A DNA stretch of 47,852 nucleotides, taken from assembly GCF_020880415.1 (NCBI RefSeq), contig NZ_JAJIUJ010000098.1:1-47852 (forward strand), in the 5' to 3' direction. The stretch comes from Xanthomonas euvesicatoria pv. euvesicatoria (lineage in GTDB: Bacteria > Pseudomonadota > Gammaproteobacteria > Xanthomonadales > Xanthomonadaceae). Position numbers and translations under genes: made by a program. The first letter of the stretch is position 1, and each line of letters starts with the position of its first letter. Below, piece by piece: positions 25,779 to 33,580 of the stretch. Under the pieces are notes generated by a model, which was not told where the DNA came from, did no database searches, and saw only the letters and a list, made by a program, of their open reading frames with translations.

Positions 25779-26151
25779 GGTTGCCCTGCAGTGTGCGAGA
25801 CGGGCAGCGTACCGTAGCCGCCTGCACGACGGCCATGCGGCGGGGAAAGATTGCCAAGGGCAGTCGTGCGGCAGATCGCCTGCCGCGCGACACGCCAGGA
25901 TCGTCAAGCAGACGCCCCGGCAGCTCGCCGAGGTCGCCCGAAGACCGCTAGCGCGTACTGCCACAAAGTGCGACGGGCACACTGCCGGCGGCGGTACAGG
26001 CCCAGCTTGCATCGACTCGCGCAATTGCAGGGCGAGCAACGGTTGTGCCCGCCTGATCGCGTCGCCTTGGCTTGGCAGCCATGCCTTTTGTCACACGCCT
26101 GTCCCGACGGGCTGGGTTAGCCTCGGCGGTTCGAACTTTGGAGCAACTCTC
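25779..26151. other. gene-free region between divergent peroxidase and dcp genes
   Basis: These 373 bases separate two divergent genes and must contain both promoters, but I find no convincing -35/-10 pair. Open frames crossing it are extensions of the two flanking genes, without ribosome sites or family similarity. I see no hairpin or repeat worth listing. Confidence 0.6.
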
Positions 26152-28350
26152 TTGACCACCCGTCTCGCTTTTGCCCTGGCCGCCTCCCTGGGACTTGCCA
26201 TGCCGTCCTACAGCATCGCCGCCCCCGCTGCCACGCAGGCCGCCACCCAAGCCAATCCCTTTTTTGCCGACAGCACGCTGCCGCTGCATTACCCGCAGTT
26301 CGACAAAATTAAGGACAGCGATTTCGCACCTGCCTTCGATGCCGGCATGGCCGAACAGTTGAAGGAAGTGGAAAAAATCGCCAACCAGAAAGCCAAGCCC
26401 AGCTTCGACAACACCATCATCGCGCTGGAAAAGAGCGGCGCCACGCTCGACCGCGCCACCACGGTGTTCTTCAATCTGGTGGGCGCAGACACCAACGACG
26501 CACGCAAGAAGTTGCAGGCCGACTATTCGGCGAAGTTCGCAGCGCACCGCGATGCGATTTCGCTCAACGGCAAGCTGTTCGCACGCATCCAGACCTTGTA
26601 CGACCAACGCGCCACGCTGGGGCTGGATGCGCAAGGCGTGCGCCTGGTCGAGAAGTACTACAGCGACTTCGTGCGCGACGGCGCCAAGCTCTCCGACGTC
26701 GACAAGACCACGCTCAAGGCCATGAATGCCGAGCTGGCCAACCTGGGCACCACCTTCAGCCAGAACGTGCTGGCCGAAGTGAATGCTGCCGCTGTGGTCG
26801 TGGACGACGTCAGGCAGCTGGACGGTTTGTCGCAGGAGCAGATTGCCGCCGCCGCCGAAGCGGCCAAGGCGCGCAAGCTCGATGGCAAGTACGTCATTGC
26901 CTTGCTCAACACCACCGGCCAGCCGCCGCTGACCCAGCTGAAGAATCGCGAGCTGCGCAAGAGGATCTACGACGCCTCGGTGTCGCGCGGCAGCCACGGC
27001 GGCCAGTACGACAACACCGCGCTGGTGTCGCGCATCATGAAGCTGCGCGCCGACAAGGCCAAGCTGCTGGGCTTCCCCACCTATGCCGCCTACTCGCTGG
27101 AAAACCAGACCGCCAAGACGCCCGAAGCGGTCAACGCGATGCTGGGCAAACTGGCGCCGGCCGCGGTGGCCAATGCCAAGCGCGAAGCCGCCGATCTGCA
27201 GGCCATGATCGACAAGGAACAAAAGGCTGCGCGCAAGCCGACGTTCAAGCTGGAAGCCTGGGATTGGGCCTACTACAGCGAGAAGGTGCGCCAGGCCAAG
27301 TACAACTTCGACGAATCCCAGCTCAAGCCGTACTTCGAACTGAAGAACGTGCTGGAAAATGGCGTGTTCTATGCGGCCAATCAGGAATATGGCCTGACCT
27401 TCAAACAGCGCACCGACCTGCCGACCTACCGCGACGACATCACCGTCTACGACGTGTTCGACGCGGACGGCAAGCAGCTGGCGATCTTCATTGCCGACAT
27501 GTATGCGCGCGAATCCAAGCGCGGTGGCGCATGGATGAACTCCTATGTGTCGCAGTCGGAGCTGACCGGCTTCAAGCCGGTGGTGGCCAATCACCTCAAC
27601 ATTCCCAAGCCGCCGGCCGGCCAGCCGACGCTGCTGACCTGGGATGAGGTGACCACCATGTTCCATGAGTTCGGGCATGCGCTGCACGGCATGTTCTCCG
27701 ACGTCAAATACCCGTATTTCTCCGGTACCAGCGTACCGCGCGACTTCGTCGAGTTCCCCTCGCAGGTCAACGAAATGTGGGCCGACGAACCATCCATCCT
27801 GAAGAACTACGCCAAGCATTACCAGAACGGCACCCCGATGCCGCAGGCATTGCTGGACAAGGTGATTGCCGCATCCAAGTTCAACCAGGGCTTTGCCACC
27901 ACTGAATACCTGGGTGCGGCGATGCTGGATCAGAACTGGCACCAGGTCAGCGCCAGCCAGGTACCGGACGCCGCCGGCGTGATGGCATTCGAAGCCAAGG
28001 CGCTGCAGCAGGACGGCATTGCCTACGCGCCGGTGCCGCCGCGCTACAAGACCCCGTATTTCAGCCACATCATGGGCGGTTACGCGGCAGGCTACTACGC
28101 CTACATCTGGTCGGAAGTGCTGGACGCCAACACCCAGCAGTGGTTCAAGCAGCACGGTGGCCTGAGCCGCGCCAATGGCGATCGTTTCCGCAAGACCCTG
28201 CTTTCGCGCGGCGGTAGCGTGGATGCGATGGAGCTGTTCCAGAACTTTGCCGGGCATGCGCCGCAGATCGAGCCGCTGCTCGAAAAGCGCGGTCTCAGCG
28301 CGCAAGGCGGCGATGGTGCCACTCCGGAATCGCCGCAGTCCAAGCCGTAG
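26152..28350 (+). CDS. dcp: exported M3 family oligopeptidase (peptidyl-dipeptidase Dcp type)
   Basis: Zinc metallopeptidase of 732 residues that removes dipeptides from short peptides. The M3 site HEFGHALHGMF begins at His505 and gives HExxH with His505 and His509. The third ligand is probably the Glu in FVEFPSQVNEMWA about 26 residues on. The start is taken as TTG 26152, preceded by GGAG at 8 nt. It opens a signal peptide (MTTRLAFALAASLGLAMPSYSIA), so the enzyme is probably periplasmic. The open frame to 25732 has no ribosome site and is rejected. Its context with a POT transporter and an M14 peptidase suggests peptide scavenging. Confidence 0.93.
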   Translation: MTTRLAFALAASLGLAMPSYSIAAPAATQAATQANPFFADSTLPLHYPQFDKIKDSDFAPAFDAGMAEQLKEVEKIANQKAKPSFDNTIIALEKSGATLDRATTVFFNLVGADTNDARKKLQADYSAKFAAHRDAISLNGKLFARIQTLYDQRATLGLDAQGVRLVEKYYSDFVRDGAKLSDVDKTTLKAMNAELANLGTTFSQNVLAEVNAAAVVVDDVRQLDGLSQEQIAAAAEAAKARKLDGKYVIALLNTTGQPPLTQLKNRELRKRIYDASVSRGSHGGQYDNTALVSRIMKLRADKAKLLGFPTYAAYSLENQTAKTPEAVNAMLGKLAPAAVANAKREAADLQAMIDKEQKAARKPTFKLEAWDWAYYSEKVRQAKYNFDESQLKPYFELKNVLENGVFYAANQEYGLTFKQRTDLPTYRDDITVYDVFDADGKQLAIFIADMYARESKRGGAWMNSYVSQSELTGFKPVVANHLNIPKPPAGQPTLLTWDEVTTMFHEFGHALHGMFSDVKYPYFSGTSVPRDFVEFPSQVNEMWADEPSILKNYAKHYQNGTPMPQALLDKVIAASKFNQGFATTEYLGAAMLDQNWHQVSASQVPDAAGVMAFEAKALQQDGIAYAPVPPRYKTPYFSHIMGGYAAGYYAYIWSEVLDANTQQWFKQHGGLSRANGDRFRKTLLSRGGSVDAMELFQNFAGHAPQIEPLLEKRGLSAQGGDGATPESPQSKP

Positions 28351-28507
28351 ATCGGCTGCACGACCTGCGCGCGATCATCGGGCCGCGTGCTTGGCAACAG
28401 GATCGGCATGTCCCCTGCGGGCATGCCGATCTCGAACACCAGACGCGACATCCAGCTGCTCGCGATGGTATCGGCAAGTGCTTGTTTGAGGACCGATGAG
28501 CCGACAC

Positions 28508-28536
28508 GCCGCCCTGAGCGATCAGGGCGGCTTTTT
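28508..28536 (+). terminator. Rho-independent terminator downstream of dcp
   Basis: A 10-bp perfect GC-rich stem (28508-28517 with 28522-28531, 4-nt loop) is followed by TTTTT. It lies 158 bases after the dcp stop codon, which leaves a long 3' untranslated region or an independent small RNA. Confidence 0.88.
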
Positions 28537-28582
28537 GCTGGCTGCGTTTGCAACGCCTTATCGCACGCGCAACGCGCAGTGC

Positions 28583-29083
28583 TTAGAGTTCCACCGCGTC
28601 CACGCCATCCAGCAGCTTTTTCAGCAGCTTCTCCAGACGCAGCTGCTCGGCCTCGCTCATGCTGGCGGTCTCTGCATGCAACAGCGTGCAGGCATCGGGC
28701 AACAGGCTTTCGATCAAGGCCGAGCCTGCGGGCTGCAGCGTCAGTACGATCTTGCGCCGATCCTCGGGGCTGCTGGTGCGCGAGATCAGGCCTTTCTCGC
28801 ACAGTTGATCGGTCAGCCGGGTGATGTTGGCCGGCTTTTCGCTGGCGGCTTCGGCTACCTCGGTCGGAGTGATCGATTGCTCCGGTGTGCCATAGAGCAT
28901 CATCAAGATCTCGTATTCCGGCGGACTGAGGCCATAAGGCTTGAGTCGCACGCACCCGAGCGTATGCAGGCGCTTGTAGAGATGCTTGATCAGTCTCACC
29001 AATATTGCCGGCTCCCGCGGGAACGCCGGATAACGCACGCAGGTGTGGTCCACGCGACTTGCGGTTGGATCGAAACTACTCAT
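28583..29083 (-). CDS. MarR family transcriptional regulator
   Basis: Winged-helix regulator of 166 residues from ATG 29083. After a non-conserved leader, the MarR core covers about 30-150: dimerisation helices, the helix-turn-helix ITPTEVAEAASEKPANITRLTDQL, and the wing with DRRKIVLTLQPAG. The C-terminal helix is Leu- and acidic-rich. An earlier ATG at 29125 is possible but has no better ribosome site. It is the third gene of a minus-strand group (GNAT, DUF3298-like lipoprotein, MarR). It is a different protein from the MarR at 43926. The ligand and target genes are not evident. Confidence 0.88.
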   Translation of the reverse strand: MSSFDPTASRVDHTCVRYPAFPREPAILVRLIKHLYKRLHTLGCVRLKPYGLSPPEYEILMMLYGTPEQSITPTEVAEAASEKPANITRLTDQLCEKGLISRTSSPEDRRKIVLTLQPAGSALIESLLPDACTLLHAETASMSEAEQLRLEKLLKKLLDGVDAVEL

Positions 29084-29149
29084 ATCACCCGTTGGAGTAC
29101 GTTGCTGAATGGCCGGGCCATTCAATCACATCATGCGCGATGCGACACC

Positions 29150-29995
29150 TCAGCGCACGAAGAGATGTACATATTCCGGTGCGACCGAAGGCAATAATGT
29201 GGAGGCAGCGACCTCTGCCATCTGCGTGCCATCCGAGTAGGGACCAACCTGATAGGGCGCAAATACAAAGCGCACGGCAGTGATCTGCCCATTTGCATTC
29301 AATACCGGTACGAACTGCGCAAAATTCTCCGCCTGCGCGGCGGTGCCTTCGGCAATCATGCGATCGGCCGAAGCCACCTGCTCAGCCTGCTCTTCTACCG
29401 GCACGCGATCTTGCTGGACACGCTGGGTCGCTGCTGCATGCAATTGCGCCGCGACCTCCCGGCCGATCTTTTCCCAGCCTGCCGGATCCGGAATCAGCGC
29501 TTGTGCGGTCAATTGCTTGCGCTCCTTGACCAACCAGACGAAGCGCGCCACCAGAGGCTCGCCATGCGCACCGCCGGTGTACCTGCTGCCGTCGGCGGAA
29601 ATCACGATCAGGTCCGGGGTTTGCAACACGGTTTCGAATGCCAACGACAGCTCATACGGCGCCGGCGGCTTGTCGTTGCCCAGGCCGGAGACCGCCTGCA
29701 TCAGTTCGGCATGCGCATCCTGCGCATAGCCGCGAATGAGCGCAGTGAGTTCCGGATATGCATCCAGCCCGCGCGGATAGCTGATGCCCACCATGTAGGC
29801 CGGTGCATGTTCGATCACATCTTCCAGCGGGCCGCTCTGTACGACAGTCGGCTCTGCAGGCGGCGCCGCCGCGGGCGCCGCATCGGCTGCTGGCGCACTT
29901 GGCTCTGCCGTTGTCGGTGCGCGCTGCGTACACCCTGCCAACACGGCCAGCACCAGCAAGCCCTGCACTGCCTTGAATCCAAGCAACCGCCCCAT
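29150..29995 (-). CDS. DUF3298-type lipoprotein
   Basis: Lipoprotein of 281 residues. The signal peptide ends LAVLAGC, with lipidation on that Cys (near residue 22). An Ala/Pro/Glu-rich linker of about 30 residues follows (residues 25-55). The folded domain resembles DUF3298/RsiV C-terminal domains, which bind ligands such as peptidoglycan fragments or lysozyme: SADGSRYTGGAHGEPLV near 140-156 and VFAPYQVGPYSDGTQ near 251-265. ATG 29995 and GTG 30001 are both possible starts; GGGGAG is upstream. The function is unknown and the domain name is my recognition by motif. Confidence 0.75.
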   Translation of the reverse strand: MGRLLGFKAVQGLLVLAVLAGCTQRAPTTAEPSAPAADAAPAAAPPAEPTVVQSGPLEDVIEHAPAYMVGISYPRGLDAYPELTALIRGYAQDAHAELMQAVSGLGNDKPPAPYELSLAFETVLQTPDLIVISADGSRYTGGAHGEPLVARFVWLVKERKQLTAQALIPDPAGWEKIGREVAAQLHAAATQRVQQDRVPVEEQAEQVASADRMIAEGTAAQAENFAQFVPVLNANGQITAVRFVFAPYQVGPYSDGTQMAEVAASTLLPSVAPEYVHLFVR

Positions 29996-30046
29996 TACCA
30001 CCCGCTCCCCTGATATGCATCGTGTTACGAAAAGAACCGCTGCTGG

Positions 30047-30316
30047 TCAGGCCAGCAGATCGTGATATTGCGGATGTCGCCGCAGATATGCATCGGCATA
30101 GCTGCACGCCGGAATCACCTTCAAACCGTGCTGCCGTGCGAATGTCAAAGCGTCCTCGACTAATGCCGCGGCAACGCCGTGTCCGCTGATCGCGTCCGGC
30201 ACCTGCGTGTGCGTGATGGTCATGATCTCACCCTCGCGCCGATAGGCCAGCTCGGCGTGATGTCCATCGGTGTCTATGTTGAAACGCTGCCGGTCCGGAT
30301 CGTGTTCTGCGTGCAC
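30047..30316 (-). CDS. small GNAT N-acetyltransferase (YjdJ type)
   Basis: Short acetyltransferase of 89 residues in the Acetyltransf_CG family. The acetyl-CoA loop is represented by VPDAISGHGVAAALVEDAL, and the C-terminal core is VIPACSYADAYLRRHPQYHDLL, typical of this family. The start is GTG 30316, preceded by GAGAGG with good spacing; the upstream open frame is not family-like. The acetylated substrate is unknown. Confidence 0.87.
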   Translation of the reverse strand: MHAEHDPDRQRFNIDTDGHHAELAYRREGEIMTITHTQVPDAISGHGVAAALVEDALTFARQHGLKVIPACSYADAYLRRHPQYHDLLA

Positions 30317-30543
30317 TGTCGACGCCTCTCTCAAGTTCTGCGCCAGCAAGAAGTAAGGCGCAGTGTGACCAGCGCGATGCCGCGCCTGCGTGAAAGTGAA
30401 TCGATGGTGTGATCGGCTGTGCAGCTTGCGCAACGCGCCCTCAAGTTCGCCCGGGGAGCGCCGATAGCTGACCCGAAGGCAATCGCGGCAACCGGTGTGC
30501 GGAAGCAGCGACGTCTTCGCCTTACCTACGAGGGAGCCACCGC

Positions 30544-30732
30544 ATGAACAACGATTCGGCAGGACACAGCGCAGACAGCGACAGCTCGTTGCTAGAGGGC
30601 TTGTTCCAGTTCGCTCTCAAGGGCGACACCCACAATCCGGATTTCACGCAGCTCAACGATACGGTGTACGAGCGCCTGCAGCAGGCCTACGGCGTGGCAT
30701 CCAGCGCCGATCAGGAACGCAACGCGGCCTGA
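30544..30732 (+). CDS. small acidic protein of unknown function
   Basis: Protein of 62 residues rich in Asp, Ser and Gln, without a signal peptide or membrane segment. A Ser/Asp-rich N-terminus is followed by a likely helical segment (LLEGLFQFALKGDT, then LNDTVYERLQQAYGV). ATG 30544 has an excellent ribosome site (GAGGGAG about 6 bases upstream), which supports real translation. I do not recognise the family. Confidence 0.62.
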   Translation: MNNDSAGHSADSDSSLLEGLFQFALKGDTHNPDFTQLNDTVYERLQQAYGVASSADQERNAA

Positions 30733-31040
30733 GCTGGCGCATCGCTGCGCAGCGGCCTCATCCGCTGTGCAGTCGCTGATCCCATCCAATACGTCTGTCC
30801 AGACCGTGCCATCGCGCGTGTCTGACATGGCTCGGCCGTATCGGGCCGGCTTCTGACCCGCTTCCCGCAACGCTCCGGTCCGTACACGCCGGCAGTCGTC
30901 GGGCATCCCATCGCGCCAGCTGGCAACCACGCGTTCGGCCTGCAGAAGGGACACGCTGGCCGCGCACAAAAGTTCACTTTCTAACCGCGGCAGCGTCCAG
31001 CGCGTTGAGCTTGGGCGAGCGTCACCATCGCCGGCCGCGC
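30733..31040. other. gene-free region after the small acidic protein
   Basis: These 308 bases hold an 11-bp stem (30745-30755 with 30762-30772, 6-nt loop, one G-T pair) just after the stop of the small acidic protein gene. It has no T-run and is at best a weak terminator. I see no gene, repeat or promoter in the remainder. Confidence 0.5.
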
Positions 31041-31649
31041 TCAGCCGAAGCGCGGGTTGGACAGCTGCTCCAGGAACACCTGCCACACGCGCGGTTCCAT
31101 GATCAGCATGAACATCACGCCGAACGCAGCGCCAGCCAGATGCGCGCTGTGGTTGATGCGATCGCCGCCGCGGCGGTCCATCCACAGGCTGTAGCCCACA
31201 TAGAACACCGCGTAGAGAATCGCCGGGGCCGGAATGAACAGCACCAGGATGATCGTCCACGGTTGCAGCAGGATGAAGGCAAACAGCACAGCCGACACCG
31301 CACCGGATGCGCCCAGGCTGAGGTAATTCGGATTCTTCTGGTTCTTCAGGTAGCTCGGCAGGATCGAGACCACCAGTGCGGCCAGATAGAACAGCGGATA
31401 GGTCAGCACGCTGCCGGTGAGCTGGGCCATCACGTTCTCGATCACCCGGCCGAAGAAGAACAGCGTGATCATGTTGAAGATCAGGTGCCCCAGATCGGCG
31501 TGGATGAAGCCATAGGTCACCAGGCGATCGTATTGCTTGTGCTTGTCTACCGCCGGCGGCCACAGGATCAGCCGGTCGCTCAACTTGCGATTGTTGAACG
31601 CCATCCACGAGACGATGCCGGTGATGGCGATCAGGATCAGGGTAATCAT
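31041..31649 (-). CDS. rhomboid family intramembrane serine protease
   Basis: Integral membrane protein of 202 residues with about six helices that should cleave transmembrane substrates. The catalytic Ser115 lies in LGASGAVSAVLF and the catalytic His170 in NHSAHLAGAAFG. Oxyanion-side residues His50 and Asn59 are in FIHADLGHLIFNM. Start ATG 31649 has TGAGG upstream and opens the first helix directly. It lies 7 bases from the end of the POT transporter gene on the same strand, so the two are probably cotranscribed. The substrate is unknown. Confidence 0.93.
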   Translation of the reverse strand: MITLILIAITGIVSWMAFNNRKLSDRLILWPPAVDKHKQYDRLVTYGFIHADLGHLIFNMITLFFFGRVIENVMAQLTGSVLTYPLFYLAALVVSILPSYLKNQKNPNYLSLGASGAVSAVLFAFILLQPWTIILVLFIPAPAILYAVFYVGYSLWMDRRGGDRINHSAHLAGAAFGVMFMLIMEPRVWQVFLEQLSNPRFG

Positions 31650-31656
31650 GCAGACC

Positions 31657-33222
31657 TCAGGCAGTACGGTAATTGTCGACCATGCGATACCGGCGTGCGT
31701 ACAAGCCGAAGGCAAGTGCCGCCAGGAACGCGAAGGCCGCGAAGAAGAACATCAAGAAGGCCGCTTCACTGAGCCCAGTATCGGCGATATGCGCAGTCAC
31801 CGTCGCATTGCGCACCGCCACGTTGGACAGCAGCACCCATAGATTGCCGACGGTGGTAGTGAGATACCAGAAACTCATCACCACGCCCTTCATCGACGTC
31901 GGCGCCTGGCTGTAGGCGAACTCGATGCCGGTGGCCGACACCAGCACCTCGCCGAAGGTGAGCAGTGCGTACGGCAGGATCTGCCAGGCGATGTGCATCG
32001 GCTCGCCACCGTCCATCACCATCTGGATCGCGCCTACCGCCACCCAAGCCACGCCACTCAAGGCGATGCCGCTGGTCATGCGGCGCAGCGGAGTCGGCTC
32101 CCAGCCGCCACGGCGTAACAGCGGGTACAGCACCAGGTTGTTGAAGGGGATCAGCAGCATCACCAGCAGCGGATTGAGCGCCTGCATCTGGGAAGCGGTG
32201 AACCAGGCTGGCATGGTCATTTCGCGCCCCTGCAGCACCCAGGTCGAGGCCTTCTGGTCGAACAACGAAAAGAACGGCGTCACCAGCGCAAAGATCACCA
32301 ACACCCGCAACAGCGCACGCACGCCTTCCACCGCAACATCCGGATGGGTGCCACGCGCACGTTCTAGCTGCCACCAGGTCCCGCCGCCGATCCCGGCCAG
32401 CAACAACACCAGCGCAATGCACAGGCACACGACGATGCCCAATTGCTCGACCAGCGCGAAGCCGGCCAGCGCCAGCAACACCGAGACGACCGCCAGCATC
32501 AAGCCCGGACGGCCCTGCCCGGGCGCGTGCGTCAATAGCGCAGTGCGCACCACCGCACCGAACCCATGCGGGTCCTTCGGCGGCAGCGGCACCAGGACAT
32601 AGCGCTTGCGCCCCAGCCAGAACACCAGCGTCGCCACGAACATCAGGATCCCTGGAATGCCGAATGCCCAGGCCGGGCCAAGATTCTTCAGCGCCAGCGG
32701 AATCAGCAGCGAGGCGAACAGCGAGCCGAAGTTGATGATCCAGTAGAAGGCGTCGAACACCACCTTGGCCAGGTGCTTGTTGGACTGGTCGAACTGGTCG
32801 CCCATGAACGAGGCCACCAGCGGCTTGATGCCACCTGCGCCCAGCGCGATCAGGCCCAGACCCAGAAAAAATCCGTCGCGGCTGCCCTCAAACAGCGCAA
32901 GGCAGGCATGCCCGGCGCAATACACCAGGCTGAACCACAGGATGGTGTTGTACTTGCCGAAAAAGCGGTCGGCCAGCCAACCGCCCAGCAACGGGAAGAA
33001 ATACACCCCGATCATGAAACTGTGCAGGATGTGCTTGGCCTCGGCTTCGCGCCCTGGCCCGCTAATTTCCTGCAGCAACAGCGAGGTGATCAGGAACTGC
33101 ACCAGGATGTTGCGCATGCCGTAGAAGCTGAAACGCTCGCAGGCCTCGTTGCCGATGATGAAAGGAATCTGGCGCGGCAGCCGCGCGCCGGCAGAAGCGC
33201 CTGGCGAGATGGAGGTGGTCAA
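31657..33222 (-). CDS. proton-dependent oligopeptide transporter (POT/PTR2 family)
   Basis: Inner-membrane symporter of 521 residues importing di- and tripeptides with protons. It has the POT motif ACERFSFYGMRNILVQFL near residues 24-41 (ExxERFxYY type) and about 12-14 hydrophobic segments. The second family signature is around GLIALGAGGIKPLVASFMGDQF. I start at TTG 33222 (giving MTTSISPG), because no ATG fits before the first helix. The open frame to 33687 is an Arg-rich, non-membrane extension and is rejected. The start codon is the least certain part. Rhomboid follows 7 bases downstream. Confidence 0.9.
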   Translation of the reverse strand: MTTSISPGASAGARLPRQIPFIIGNEACERFSFYGMRNILVQFLITSLLLQEISGPGREAEAKHILHSFMIGVYFFPLLGGWLADRFFGKYNTILWFSLVYCAGHACLALFEGSRDGFFLGLGLIALGAGGIKPLVASFMGDQFDQSNKHLAKVVFDAFYWIINFGSLFASLLIPLALKNLGPAWAFGIPGILMFVATLVFWLGRKRYVLVPLPPKDPHGFGAVVRTALLTHAPGQGRPGLMLAVVSVLLALAGFALVEQLGIVVCLCIALVLLLAGIGGGTWWQLERARGTHPDVAVEGVRALLRVLVIFALVTPFFSLFDQKASTWVLQGREMTMPAWFTASQMQALNPLLVMLLIPFNNLVLYPLLRRGGWEPTPLRRMTSGIALSGVAWVAVGAIQMVMDGGEPMHIAWQILPYALLTFGEVLVSATGIEFAYSQAPTSMKGVVMSFWYLTTTVGNLWVLLSNVAVRNATVTAHIADTGLSEAAFLMFFFAAFAFLAALAFGLYARRYRMVDNYRTA

Positions 33223-33580
33223 AGGCAGTCCGGTCGTGCTGAAAACAGGCCCTATCGTACCGGCGCCCGCCCGCCGGCCGCCATTGCCCGCCCGAACATG
33301 TCGGACGCAGGAGCTCAGCGGACGCAGCTGGCGGACCTCGCCCAGCGTGATCGGTGTCGTCCAGGTTGGCCGACAACGCCATGGCGCCAAGCGTTGCACG
33401 GCAGCCGCGTAGCCTGCGCCTCCTCGAATGTTGCTCGCCCGATCAAGGGAAAGCCGCAGCGTGTCCGGGTGAAACCCACGCTTGGCACCGATCACAGCAA
33501 GACCATGACGCAGTGCAGATTGGCCTTGCACGCCGGCTCGGCTACATTGCAAACGTTTTCCTGGAACACTGGACCGCTGG
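33223..33580. other. gene-free region between divergent POT and M14 genes
   Basis: These 358 bases separate two divergent genes and should contain both promoters, but I find no strong -35/-10 pair, hairpin or repeat. Open frames across it are upstream extensions of the flanking genes. Confidence 0.6.

Noticed and set aside
25732..26151. A 140-codon extension of dcp upstream of TTG 26152
   Set aside because: It has no ribosome site and would bury the signal peptide inside the protein; the region is intergenic to a divergent gene.
25948..28305. A 785-residue minus-strand frame opposite dcp
   Set aside because: Antisense shadow; composition is non-protein-like and dcp has a complete HExxH site.
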